Translations under genes and position numbers: made by a program
Notes under the pieces: model-generated
Seen by the model: only the letters and a program-made list of their open reading frames with translations
The model's database searches: none
What the model was told of the DNA's origin: nothing
In this document: piece after piece, positions 8,689-16,957 of the stretch
Layout of the letters: every line of letters begins with the position of its first letter
Numbering within the stretch: the stretch's first letter is position 1
From: CAVPUA01 sp963708805
GTDB taxonomy: Bacteria; Actinomycetota; Actinomycetes; Mycobacteriales; Jatrophihabitantaceae
Assembly (NCBI GenBank): GCA_963708805.1
Contig: CAVPUA010000003.1
Span: forward strand, 744,001-808,000
Length of the DNA: 64,000 nt
Direction: 5' to 3'

Positions 8689-10338
8689 TCAGAGGGGCCT
8701 CAACAGGTCGTCGGCGTCGACGATCGTGTACGCGTAACCCTGCTCGGCCAGGAACCGCTGCCGGTGCGCGGCGTACTCGGCGTCCAGGGTGTCGCGCGCG
8801 ATCACCGTGTAGAAGTGGGCCTGACGGCCGTCCTTCTTGGGCCGTAGCACGCGTCCGAGCCGCTGCGCCTCTTCCTGGCGCGACCCGAACGTCCCGCTGA
8901 TCTGGATCGCGACCGCCGCCTCGGGCAGGTCGATCGAGAAGTTCGCGACCTTGCTCACGACCAGCACGCGTGATTCGCCGCGACGGAACTCGTCGTAGAG
9001 GCGCTCGCGCTCCTTGTTCGTCGTCGATCCCTGGATGATCGGGGCGCCGTCCAGTTCGGCCGAGACGTCGTCGAGTTGGTCGAGGTACGCCCCGATCACG
9101 AGCACCTGGTCGTCCGGATGCTGGTCGACGATCGTCTTGATCACCGGCAACTTCGTCCGGGCGGTGGCCGCGAGCTTGTAGCGGTCCTCGGGCTCGGCCG
9201 TCGCATAGCTCATACGTTCGGCGTCGGTGAGCGTCACGCGCACCTCGGTGCAGTCGGCCGGCGCGATCCAGCCCTGGTTCTCGATGTCCTTCCACGGCGC
9301 GTCGTAGCGCTTGGGGCCGATCAGGCTGAAGACATCGCCCTCGCGGCCGTCCTCGCGGATCAGCGTCGCCGTAAGGCCGAGCCGGCGCCGCGACTGCAGG
9401 TCGGCAGTGAGCCGGAAGATCGGGGCGGGCAACAGGTGTACCTCGTCGTAGATGATCAAGCCCCAGTCGCGCGAGTCGAACAGCTCGAGGTGGCGGTATT
9501 CACCCTTCCGGCGGGTCGTCATCACCTGGTAGGTGGCGATGGTGACCGGGCGGATCTCCTTCTTCTCACCGCTGTACTCGCCGATCTCGTCCTCGGTGAG
9601 CGACGTGCGTGCGAGCAGTTCCCGCTTCCATTGGCGACCGCTGACGGTGTTGGTGACCAGGATCAACGTGGTCGCCTTGGCGTGCGCCATCGCCGCCGCG
9701 CCGACGAGTGTCTTGCCCGCGCCGCAGGGCAGCACGACCACGCCCGAGCCGCCGGCCCAGAACATGTCGACGGCCTGTTGCTGGTAGTCGCGCAGCACCC
9801 AACCGTCCTGATTCAGATCGATCTGGTGCGCCTCGCCGTCGACGTAGCCGGCGAGGTCTTCGGCCGGCCAGCCGACCTTCAGCAGCGCCTGCTTGAGCCG
9901 ACCGCGCTCGGACGGGTGGACGAGCACCGTGTCGTCGTCGACGCGGGTGCCCAGCATCGGGGCGATCTTCTTCTGCCGCAGGATCTCTTCGAGCACGGCG
10001 CGGTCGAGGCTGATCAGGGCCAGGCCGTGCACGGGGTGCTTGACCAGCTGCAGCCGTCCGTAGCGATCCATCGTGTCGGCGACATCGACCAGCAGCGCGT
10101 GCGGCACCGAGTAGCGGCTGTAGCGCACCAGCGCGTCGACGACCTGCTCGGCGTCGTGGCCGGCCGCCCGCGCGTTCCACAGGCCCAGCGGCGTCAAACG
10201 ATAGGTGTGGACGTGCTCGGGCGAGCGCTCGAGCTCGGCGAAGGGCGCGATGGCGGCGCGGGCCTCTTGCGCCATGGGGTGGTCGACTTCGAGTAGCAGG
10301 GTCTTGTCGGACTGGACGATCAGGGGTCCCTCGGTCAC
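8689..10338 (-). CDS. XPB-family DNA repair helicase
   Basis: 549-residue superfamily 2 helicase of the bacterial XPB type. It shows Walker A GCGAGKT, Walker B IIYDEVHLL (a DEVH variant), motif III LTATLIRED, and motif VI QEEAQRLGRVLRPK. The N-terminal part resembles the damage-recognition region. The start is placed at the GTG at 10338 because the protein then begins TEGPLIVQSDKT, as family members do, and AACAAT lies six bases upstream as a leaderless -10 element. A longer open frame reaches 10479 but would run into the divergent membrane-protein gene. The helicase-associated gene at 12930-15317 is a usual companion. Confidence 0.92.
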   Translation of the reverse strand: MTEGPLIVQSDKTLLLEVDHPMAQEARAAIAPFAELERSPEHVHTYRLTPLGLWNARAAGHDAEQVVDALVRYSRYSVPHALLVDVADTMDRYGRLQLVKHPVHGLALISLDRAVLEEILRQKKIAPMLGTRVDDDTVLVHPSERGRLKQALLKVGWPAEDLAGYVDGEAHQIDLNQDGWVLRDYQQQAVDMFWAGGSGVVVLPCGAGKTLVGAAAMAHAKATTLILVTNTVSGRQWKRELLARTSLTEDEIGEYSGEKKEIRPVTIATYQVMTTRRKGEYRHLELFDSRDWGLIIYDEVHLLPAPIFRLTADLQSRRRLGLTATLIREDGREGDVFSLIGPKRYDAPWKDIENQGWIAPADCTEVRVTLTDAERMSYATAEPEDRYKLAATARTKLPVIKTIVDQHPDDQVLVIGAYLDQLDDVSAELDGAPIIQGSTTNKERERLYDEFRRGESRVLVVSKVANFSIDLPEAAVAIQISGTFGSRQEEAQRLGRVLRPKKDGRQAHFYTVIARDTLDAEYAAHRQRFLAEQGYAYTIVDADDLLRPL

Positions 10339-10477
10339 CTGACCATTGTTCCAGGTACGGACGACATCGGGTGTCGCTCCAGAGATCCACCCCGTCTCCA
10401 CCCCCAGGTTGATTCGCCTGGAGGCGCCGGCGGCGAGTCTTGAACCAAGCGAAACGCCACCTCCCGAAGGAAACGAC

Positions 10478-11008
10478 ATGAGCCTGTCCGACTACATCCT
10501 CGATTCAGTACTGGTCCTGCTGGTGCTGCGCCAGATCAGGGTCGCCCGCTTCGACCGGAAGGCGATGCTGCTGCCACTGGTCATCGTCGGCGTGGTCGCC
10601 CACAGCTACCTGAACACGATCCCGACCGCCGGCAACGACCTGGTGCTGATCGCCGCGCTGACCGGCCTGGGCGTCCTGCTCGGAACGCTGAGCGGGGTGA
10701 CCACGCGAGTGTGGTCCGACGGCGGCAAGTACGCGCTGGTGCAGGCGGGCCCAGCTGCCGCGGGGCTCTGGGTGCTCGGCATGGGCTCGCGGTTCGCGTT
10801 CATCTTCTACTACACGCACTTCGGCTCGAGCGCCGTCACGAACTTCAGCATCGCCCACGACATCACCGGATCGACCGCCTGGACCGCCGCCCTCGTCCTG
10901 ATGGCGCTCGGCGAGGTCCTGTCCCGGACGGGTCTGCTCTATGTCCGCAGCCACCGGGCGGTGACCGGGACGCCCACCCCGTCCCTGCAGTTCGCCGGCG
11001 CCCGCTGA
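10478..11008 (+). CDS. Integral membrane protein, possibly CcdC/DUF1453-like
   Basis: 176 residues with about five hydrophobic segments (LDSVLVLLVLRQI, LLPLVIVGVVAHS, LVLIAALTGLGVLLG, WVLGMGSRFAFIFYY, TAALVLMALGEVLS). The topology and the RQIRxxRF loop after the first helix recall the CcdC/DUF1453 family often found beside two-component systems; this assignment is tentative. The ATG has GAAGG eight bases upstream. A strong hairpin terminator follows at 11041. A two-component system lies convergently downstream and might regulate it. Confidence 0.7.
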   Translation: MSLSDYILDSVLVLLVLRQIRVARFDRKAMLLPLVIVGVVAHSYLNTIPTAGNDLVLIAALTGLGVLLGTLSGVTTRVWSDGGKYALVQAGPAAAGLWVLGMGSRFAFIFYYTHFGSSAVTNFSIAHDITGSTAWTAALVLMALGEVLSRTGLLYVRSHRAVTGTPTPSLQFAGAR

Positions 11009-11025
11009 CGGGTCGACGCCGGGCC

Positions 11026-11089
11026 GAGTGGCCGATTCTGCCGCGAGTGGTCGCCTACGGGCGGCCACTCGCGGTTTTTTCGGCCACTC
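11026..11089. repeat. Nested inverted repeats around the terminator
   Basis: An outer pair, GAGTGGCCGA (11026-11035) and TCGGCCACTC (11080-11089), is a perfect 10-bp inverted repeat. It encloses a second stem at 11041-11074 whose arms also contain GAGTGG/CCACTC. The repeated GAGTGG core suggests a dispersed intergenic palindrome that also serves as terminator. Confidence 0.6.
11041..11080 (+). terminator. Rho-independent terminator of the membrane-protein gene
   Basis: Stem CCGCGAGTGGTCGCC / GGCGGCCACTCGCGG with a 3-base loop and one wobble pair, followed by six T. The T run is on the plus strand, so it serves the gene ending at 11008. Confidence 0.85.
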
Positions 11090-11107
11090 ACGGTGAACTA
11101 GATCGAT

Positions 11108-11804
11108 TCAGTCACCGAGACCGTTGCGCCAGGCCCAGGCGACCAGCCCCGGACGGCCGTCGACATCGAGCTTGGACAGCACGTGGTTGAGGTGCGTCTT
11201 CACCGTGGCCTCGCTGACCACCAGCCGCCGGGCGATCTGCTGATTGGTCAGCCCCTCGGCGACCAGCCGGACGACCTCCACCTCGCGCCGGGTCAGCCCG
11301 TCGGGCTCGTCGCCGGACGGATCGTGGCCCAGCGAGCCCGGCGAGCCGGCGAGCGGAGCCCGGCGAGCCCGCTGAGCCCGCCGGGGATGCAGGGCCCTCC
11401 CGCAGGAGTTCGACCAACCGCCGCTGGACCGTCTCGTCGAGCACCGTCCGCCCGGCAGCCACCTCGCCGATCGCCGCGGCGAGCGCCTCGCTCGAGGCGT
11501 CCTTGGTGAGATACCCGGCCGCGCCCGCCCGCAGAGCAGGCAGGATCGCGTCGTCGTCGGCGAACGTCGTCAAGATCAGCACGCGCGTCTCGCCGCCGAC
11601 GGCGGCCGCGACCTGTGCCCCGTCCAGGCCGGGCATCCGCAGGTCGCACAACAGCACGTCGGGTCGCAGCGACCGGGTCAGCCGCACGGCCTCGTCGCCG
11701 TCGACCGCGGCGCCGACGACCTCGAGGCCGTCATGCGCCGACAACAGCAGGACGAGCCCGTCGCGCACGACCGCCTGGTCGTCGGCGACGAGGACGCGGA
11801 TCAC
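11108..11804 (-). CDS. LuxR-family (NarL-type) response regulator, frameshifted
   Basis: Response regulator with an N-terminal receiver (VLVADDQAVVRDG with the acidic pair, phospho-Asp in LLCDLRMPG, switch Thr in ILTTFADD, Lys in YLTKDAS) and a C-terminal LuxR helix-turn-helix (LTRREVEVVRLVAEG, LTNQQIARRL, TVKTHLNHVLSKL). The two halves are in different frames: the break lies in a Gly/Ser/Ala linker at about 11340-11400 within a repetitive GAGCCCGGC tract. The span is 3n+1 bases, so one extra base explains it. The GTG start overlaps the stop of the kinase gene (GTGA), so the pair forms one operon. Confidence 0.85.
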
Positions 11805-12940
11805 GGGGTCACCACCGGAAGCGTCAACTCGACGAGCCAGCCGCCGCCTTCCTGAGGACCGGTGCGCACCTGACCGCCGCAGTCGGCCACGCGCTTGGCC
11901 ATCCCGGCCAGCCCCGTGCCGCTGCCCTGTCCGGTGACCGGCGAGTGGCCGGCGGCCGGCCCGAGGTCGCCGATCCGCACAACGAGGCCGTCCGTCCAGT
12001 CCAGCGCGACGACGACGGGGGAGCCGGGCGCGTACCGGGCCGCGTTGGTCAGCGACTCCTGGACGGCGCGGTAGGCCGCCTCGCCGCCGGCGTCGGACAC
12101 TGCGCCGGGCGTTCCCGACACCTCGAACCGGGCGTTGCCGGGGTAGCGCTCGACCAGCGCCGGGATCGCGTCGACGCCGAGGCCGCCAGGATCGCGCAGT
12201 GCCCCGACCGCCGAGCGCGCCTCGATCAGCCCGTCCCGCGCGAGTTCGGCGGCGCGATCGAGCGGGGCCAGCACCTCGGGGCCGACGTCGGCCTTGGCGG
12301 CGACGGCCCGGATGGCCTGCAGCTGGAGCGACAAGCCAGCCAGGCTGTGGGCGAGCACGTCGTGCATGTCGCGCGCGATCCGGCCGCGCTCCTGGGCCGC
12401 GGCGGCCCGCGCCTCGGCCGCCCGGCTGGCCTCCAACTCGATCAGCAGCGCGCGCGCCCGGTCGCGTTCGACCACGAGCTGCTGGCGTTCGGCCACCCGT
12501 TGATAGAGCACAGGCACGGCGAGTCCGGCCAGCAGTCCGGCGATGCTGTGCGACGCCCAGCCGACCGTCGCGCCGAACAGGATCGCTGCGCCGATCATCA
12601 GGGCCCGGCTCAGCTGCTTGGACGGAATCGAGGCCAGCCGGCCGACCGCAATGACGAACGGGACGTAGCCCAGCCCGTTCGGTGCGGCCAGGATCGCGCC
12701 GAGACCCGCTGCGCAGACGACCACGATCGCGGTTGTGCGCAGGCGGTCGTCGTCGGCCGCGGTGCGCCACATCGCCACGGAGGCGATCACCATGAGCGCT
12801 CCGGCGGTGATCCGCTGCGCGACGCCCTCCGCCTGGTAGACGGTCGCGCCGTCGACGGCCACCCACGCGATGATCGACCACCACCAAGGCAACGAGGTGA
12901 GCCATCGATCGAAGCCCGGCTGGGTCGTCTCAGTCGTCAT
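11801..12940 (-). CDS. Sensor histidine kinase (HisKA_3 / NarL-type)
   Basis: 379-residue membrane kinase. Four to five transmembrane segments fill residues 15-150, followed by a short coiled linker, the HisKA_3 phosphoacceptor box RDMHDVLAHSLAG and a HATPase domain (ESLTNAARYAPG as N-box, GSGTGLAGMAKRV as G-box). It phosphorylates the response regulator encoded immediately downstream with a 4-base overlap. The ATG at 12940 lies inside the last codons of the upstream helicase-associated gene (11-base overlap), so both may share a transcript. The stimulus is unknown. Confidence 0.88.
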   Translation of the reverse strand: MTTETTQPGFDRWLTSLPWWWSIIAWVAVDGATVYQAEGVAQRITAGALMVIASVAMWRTAADDDRLRTTAIVVVCAAGLGAILAAPNGLGYVPFVIAVGRLASIPSKQLSRALMIGAAILFGATVGWASHSIAGLLAGLAVPVLYQRVAERQQLVVERDRARALLIELEASRAAEARAAAAQERGRIARDMHDVLAHSLAGLSLQLQAIRAVAAKADVGPEVLAPLDRAAELARDGLIEARSAVGALRDPGGLGVDAIPALVERYPGNARFEVSGTPGAVSDAGGEAAYRAVQESLTNAARYAPGSPVVVALDWTDGLVVRIGDLGPAAGHSPVTGQGSGTGLAGMAKRVADCGGQVRTGPQEGGGWLVELTLPVVTP

Positions 12941-15317
12941 CGTCGAGCACGCTGACCGCGGTGATCCGGTGCAGCGGGTAGGACTGCAGCCGCGCCGTCG
13001 ACTCCTCGTGCCCGCGAAGCACTCCGCCGGCCATCGAGATCGGGACGATCGTGTGCTGCGACGCCGTGCCGTCCGCGTCGACGAAGCCGAGCCAGATCCG
13101 GCTGCCGGCGCGAATCGCATCGCGCAGCAGGCCGAGCGTGGTGGCCGACGTGACGCCCGGGATCTGCTGGCCTATCGGCTGCACGCGGCGGGCGATCTCG
13201 GCCAGCGAGTCACCGGAGCGGATCCGGCGGACCACCTCGGCCAGCTGGACGTCGCTGTCGACCGCCGGGCGGGGGCGCACGATGCGTGAGGTCGGCCGCG
13301 CGGGTGCCCGGGGCGAGTCGGCGTTGACGTTCACGACCGCGCCGTCCGGGTTCTCGGCGGCGGGCGCGTAGCCGGCCTCACGCAGCACGTCCAGTACCTG
13401 CGCGACCGGCGACGCGCTGACGACGACGGTCGGGGCGAGGCGGCGCAGGCCGAGTGACTCGGCGTTGCGATCGCTCATCACCCGATCGAGCAAGCTCTCG
13501 TCGTCGCAGCGTAGGTACGCCGACGCGACCCCGGTTCGGAGCACGCCGTGGCGGCGGCCGATGTCGTCGATCAGGTACGAGAGCGCCTGCGGGATCGGAG
13601 TGGTCGAGCGTGAGGCGAAGAAGTCGGCCAGCTCGGCGGCGCTCTGCCCGGCGTCCAGTCCGCGGCGGATCGTGGCCTCGGTGATCCGGAAGACGCTGGC
13701 GCCACCCGAGGACTCGAGGTTGGCGACCAGCTCGAGTTCGGCCGCGAGATCACTGGCCGGGGGGCCGGGCACGACCACGGTGAGATCGGGCTGGACCAGG
13801 AACGTGGTGACCGGTGCCGGCAGCGCGATCGTCAGGGCGTCCTCGGTGGCCTTCACCGATCCGGCCAGCAGCGCGCGGGTGTAGCCGGTCAGGCCGCCCG
13901 CCGCGGTGAGCCCGAGTTGGTCCGCCTCGAGCAGGATCTGCTCGGCCAGCACGCGCTGCGCGTTGGCCCGGCGGGGCGACTCCCACGCCAGCCGGTCGAG
14001 GACGGCCTGGGCGTCGCGCGGTCGCTCGCCGGGCGTCATGGTGGCCAGGATGCCGAGCACGCTGCGCCGCAGTGAGGCGATCGTGCCGCGCTCGGCGTCC
14101 GGACTGAGCGCGTTGATCACCTTGTCGCGCTCGCCGCGCTGCCCCACGAGCCCGGGCTGCCGCGACATCCCGAGCCAGGCGCTGGCGAGCGGCACCCACC
14201 GTTCGGCCGGCTCGTGCCGACGCCACAGGTCGAACTCCGACGTCGGCAGGAACGCCGGGTCGATGCCGTTGGTCGAGGCCAGCAGTCCGGCCGCCACGGC
14301 GACCTCGACGAGCAGCGCCGCCGTGGGTTCGCTGACGTCCAGGACCCGCGCCGAGCGGCGCAGCTCGCGGATGCCGATGCCACCACCGCGCAGGACCGGC
14401 GCCGGATGGCGCGCCCAGTCCTCGCCCAGTGCGTCGACCAGCCGCAACGTCTCGAGCACCGCGGTGGTGCCGGCGCGGTCGGCCTCGACCGGTGTGCGCT
14501 CGATGGCGACGACCGCCGGCGCCTGGAAACTGACGCCACCCAGCGGGCGGTCGCCGCGAACCGCAAGCCCGACCTCGCGCGGCAGCTCGACCGTGCGCGT
14601 GTCGATCGGCACCAGCAGCCCGCGGGCCACCAGCCGGACCGCCGGCGAGGAATCGTCCGGCGCGGCGGGATTCTGCGCGTCGCGGATCAGCCCGGCCGGC
14701 GGACCCGCGGCGAGGCGGTCCAGCACGTCGCGCTCGTCCGGGTCGACCTCGGCCACCAGCTGGCCGACGCGCGGCAGGAGTTCGGCCAGGACGGCGCGAG
14801 CCGATGTCGGCTGCGTCATCGGCGGTAGCCCGAACGCCCGCAGCATCGGCGCCAGGACCACATCGGAACTCTGGCGCAGCAGCAGGGCGGCCGGGCGTCC
14901 GAGGCCGGCGGGGTAGGCGCCGACCGCGTCGGAGACGCCGGTGACCAGGTGCAGCGCGTCGTCCTCGCCCCAGACCAGCGCGCGGCGACGCAACCCGTCC
15001 AGTTCGCCGCGCCGGTCGATCGGCGGTAGCAGCGCCGACGCGGCATCCAGGTCCACCCGGTTGTCGGCGGCGGTGATCACCAACGCCTCGAGGGTGCGCA
15101 GTTGCCCGGCGTCCAGGGCGTCGACGGCCCGCAGCAGCGAGCTCCGGACGCTGATGCGACTGGCCAGCGTCGCGAAATCGCCGGGCGCCGGCAGCGCGAG
15201 GTCGGGCCGCAGCCGGAGCAGCGTCGTCAGCTCGTCGTCCGAGCGTCGACGTAGCCAGTCGGCGAGCGAGGCCGGCCGTCCCGTCGTCGAGGCCGCGCGC
15301 GCCGCGGGTTGGGACAT
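12930..15317 (-). CDS. Helicase-associated (XPB/Ssl2-like, Helicase_C_3) protein
   Basis: 795-residue protein lacking helicase motifs, of the large actinobacterial family resembling the N-terminal region of XPB-type helicases and carrying a helicase C-terminal-associated domain. LADWLRRRSDDELTTLLRLRPDL near the N-terminus is characteristic. Several wHTH-like stretches follow, and the C-terminus (GSRIWLGFVDADGTASQHTIVPISM) resembles a WYL-type sensor sheet. In mycobacteria the equivalent gene adjoins the XPB helicase; here the two-component system and a membrane gene intervene. A role in DNA repair is inferred from that association. The frame is intact. Confidence 0.85.
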   Translation of the reverse strand: MSQPAARAASTTGRPASLADWLRRRSDDELTTLLRLRPDLALPAPGDFATLASRISVRSSLLRAVDALDAGQLRTLEALVITAADNRVDLDAASALLPPIDRRGELDGLRRRALVWGEDDALHLVTGVSDAVGAYPAGLGRPAALLLRQSSDVVLAPMLRAFGLPPMTQPTSARAVLAELLPRVGQLVAEVDPDERDVLDRLAAGPPAGLIRDAQNPAAPDDSSPAVRLVARGLLVPIDTRTVELPREVGLAVRGDRPLGGVSFQAPAVVAIERTPVEADRAGTTAVLETLRLVDALGEDWARHPAPVLRGGGIGIRELRRSARVLDVSEPTAALLVEVAVAAGLLASTNGIDPAFLPTSEFDLWRRHEPAERWVPLASAWLGMSRQPGLVGQRGERDKVINALSPDAERGTIASLRRSVLGILATMTPGERPRDAQAVLDRLAWESPRRANAQRVLAEQILLEADQLGLTAAGGLTGYTRALLAGSVKATEDALTIALPAPVTTFLVQPDLTVVVPGPPASDLAAELELVANLESSGGASVFRITEATIRRGLDAGQSAAELADFFASRSTTPIPQALSYLIDDIGRRHGVLRTGVASAYLRCDDESLLDRVMSDRNAESLGLRRLAPTVVVSASPVAQVLDVLREAGYAPAAENPDGAVVNVNADSPRAPARPTSRIVRPRPAVDSDVQLAEVVRRIRSGDSLAEIARRVQPIGQQIPGVTSATTLGLLRDAIRAGSRIWLGFVDADGTASQHTIVPISMAGGVLRGHEESTARLQSYPLHRITAVSVLDDDD

Positions 15318-15324
15318 CAGGTGG

Positions 15325-15534
15325 CTAGTCGCCAGCGAGGTGCGGGCGGTCCTCGGGGCCGGGGTGTACGTAGCCCAATGACTCGACCGGCAGCGGGAAC
15401 TCGATGTCGTCGCCGAACGGGGACATCGACCCGGCGTTCTCGGCCGCGAGTTCGGAGACGTGGAACTCCTCGGCGACGGGCCGGGTGCGGACGGGCGGAA
15501 GATACGGCTCGGGAAGGTTCGACTGGCCGGTCAT
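15325..15534 (-). CDS. Small acidic hypothetical protein
   Basis: 69 residues, acidic and Pro-rich, starting MTGQSNLPEPYLPPVRTRPV; not recognised. The start at 15534 is supported by a GAAGGGG eight bases upstream. The frame continues upstream through the membrane-protein gene, but that longer reading is probably produced by an indel. It is followed after only seven bases by the helicase-associated gene, so it is probably co-transcribed. Confidence 0.55.
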   Translation of the reverse strand: MTGQSNLPEPYLPPVRTRPVAEEFHVSELAAENAGSMSPFGDDIEFPLPVESLGYVHPGPEDRPHLAGD

Positions 15535-15611
15535 CGAGATGCCCCTTCGGTGATCTGTGCGAACGACCAGTGTCCCACGTTGCTCATAGCGGGCCCAGAC
15601 GAGGCGTGACG

Positions 15612-15846
15612 CTAGTGCGCTTCCAGATCGCGCAGCGCCTGCGCGCTGGGCCTCGCGCCCGTGGTGGAGGGCGGCCCACACGGCGATCGCGAATCCGATC
15701 GGAGCGGCCAGGCAGGCCAGGTTCAGCCACAGCGGGGAGTTGTGGTGGCCGTCGAAGAACGGCAGCACGTCGATGACGATGAAGACCAAACCGACGACGA
15801 AGAGGATGAGTCCCGACTCGCACCATGCGCATCCGACGAGTATCAC
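15612..15846 (-). CDS. Small two-helix membrane protein, probably frameshifted
   Basis: About 77 residues with two transmembrane segments (LILFVVGLVFIVIDVLPFF and WLNLACLAAPIGFAIAVWAAL) and a charged tail. Dropping one base near 15650 ends the protein naturally at ALRDLEAH and a TAG at 15612. As read, the frame instead runs on into the 69-residue gene, giving an unlikely fusion. The GTG at 15846 is the best start; no clear Shine-Dalgarno sequence is visible. Function unknown. Confidence 0.5.
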
Positions 15847-15894
15847 CGAATCATGGGTGCGTTGGTTGCCGTGGGTGAGTAGCCTTACACGGGT

Positions 15895-15920
15895 AGCACC
15901 GCGGTGTGCGGTGCTTTTTT
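15895..15920 (+). terminator. Terminator-like hairpin in the cold-shock gene leader
   Basis: AGCACCGC-GGTGT-GCGGTGCT followed by T6 on the plus strand (stem 15895-15902 with 15908-15915, T run 15915-15920). No plus-strand gene precedes it, and the cold-shock start codon lies 26 bases downstream. It could be a transcription attenuator or a 5' structural element of the csp mRNA. Confidence 0.6.
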
Positions 15921-15945
15921 CGTGTTCTGACATCAAGGAGTCTCG

Positions 15946-16323
15946 GTGCCCAGCGGCAAGGTGAAGTGGTTCAACGCGGAAAAGGGCTTCGGATTCCTGG
16001 CCGACGATGACGGCACCGACGTGTTCGTTCACAAGGACGCGCTGCCCAGCGGCGTCGAGGAACTCAAGCCCGGACAGCGCGTCGAGTTCGGGATCGTCCA
16101 GGGTCGCAAAGGCAGTCAGGCGCTGTCGGTGCGCGTGCTCGATCCGGTGCCGTCGGTGGCCCGGGCCGTCCGCAAGCCGGCCGACGAGATGGCGCCGCTG
16201 GTCGAGGACTTGATCAAGCTGCTCGACAACGCGTCGAACTCGCTGCGCCGTGGTCGCTACCCGGACGACTCACGCAAGATCGCCGGGCTGCTGCGCGCGT
16301 TCGCCGACAACCTGGACGCCTGA
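15946..16323 (+). CDS. Cold-shock protein with C-terminal extension
   Basis: 125 residues: an N-terminal cold-shock domain with RNP1 (KGFGFLADD) and RNP2 (VFVHKDAL), then a 60-residue tail. The length and tail match the CspB-like protein (about 135 residues) that adjoins the same conserved genes in mycobacteria. It binds single-stranded RNA and DNA and acts as an RNA chaperone. The GTG start has AAGGAG six bases upstream; the leader carries a terminator-like hairpin. Confidence 0.92.
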   Translation: MPSGKVKWFNAEKGFGFLADDDGTDVFVHKDALPSGVEELKPGQRVEFGIVQGRKGSQALSVRVLDPVPSVARAVRKPADEMAPLVEDLIKLLDNASNSLRRGRYPDDSRKIAGLLRAFADNLDA

Positions 16324-16331
16324 CCGTCGCC

Positions 16332-16907
16332 TTACGCGAACGGCACCTGCTCGACGATCGCGCTGTGCGTGCCGTCGGAGCTGTTGTAGGCCTCGACGAG
16401 GTAGTAGTCGTAGTCCTGGGCGCAGGCGAAGGGCACCGTCACCGATCCGCTCTTGGCCAGTGGACCCTTGCCGCCGCCTGACTTCGCGTCGGCTCCGACC
16501 AGGGCGCTCGCGACCTGGCCCTCGAGCACGTACACGCTGGTCGAGCCCTTGCTCGTCCAGCTGAGCTTGGCCGTGCCGGACGGGTCGGTGTGCGAGGTGC
16601 AGCTCACCGAGTAGGTGACGCTCAGCATCTGGGCCGGTCCGGCGACCGTGGCCGGCGACGACGACGCGGGCGCCGCCGTGGTGTGGTGCGTCGTCGCGAC
16701 CGTGGTGTCGACGCGGGCCGCTTCGCTGCTCGACGGGGTGAGGGCCGGCGCCACCGACGTCGACGAGTCGCTGGCCACGGCCGTCGAGCTGCTCGGGGTC
16801 GATACGGCGGAGGAGGAATGGCCGGCGGCGGCGCCCTTGGACGTGCAGGCGGCGAGGACGGGAAGCAGGACGGCGGTCAGCAGTCCGACGGCGGAGTTTC
16901 GTTTCAT
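16332..16907 (-). CDS. Secreted lipoprotein with Ser/Thr-rich linker
   Basis: 191 residues with signal peptide and lipobox LAAC (Cys21), then about 70 residues rich in Ser, Thr and Ala, then a C-terminal domain with two Cys (SVSCTSH, PFACAQ) and an immunoglobulin-like strand pattern. The alternatives are a fibronectin-III-like or cell-wall-associated domain; the family is not recognised. It is convergent with the cold-shock gene, eight bases apart. Confidence 0.6.
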   Translation of the reverse strand: MKRNSAVGLLTAVLLPVLAACTSKGAAAGHSSSAVSTPSSSTAVASDSSTSVAPALTPSSSEAARVDTTVATTHHTTAAPASSSPATVAGPAQMLSVTYSVSCTSHTDPSGTAKLSWTSKGSTSVYVLEGQVASALVGADAKSGGGKGPLAKSGSVTVPFACAQDYDYYLVEAYNSSDGTHSAIVEQVPFA

Positions 16908-16957
16908 ACCCCGCAGGAGCAGCACGGGGCCGGATAAGTACCCCGGCCGGGCGGGGG

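Noticed and set aside
15325..16032. One 235-residue protein joining the small acidic protein and the membrane protein
   Set aside because: It would overlap the start of the cold-shock gene; the 69-residue part has its own ribosome site, and one base removed gives the membrane protein a natural end.
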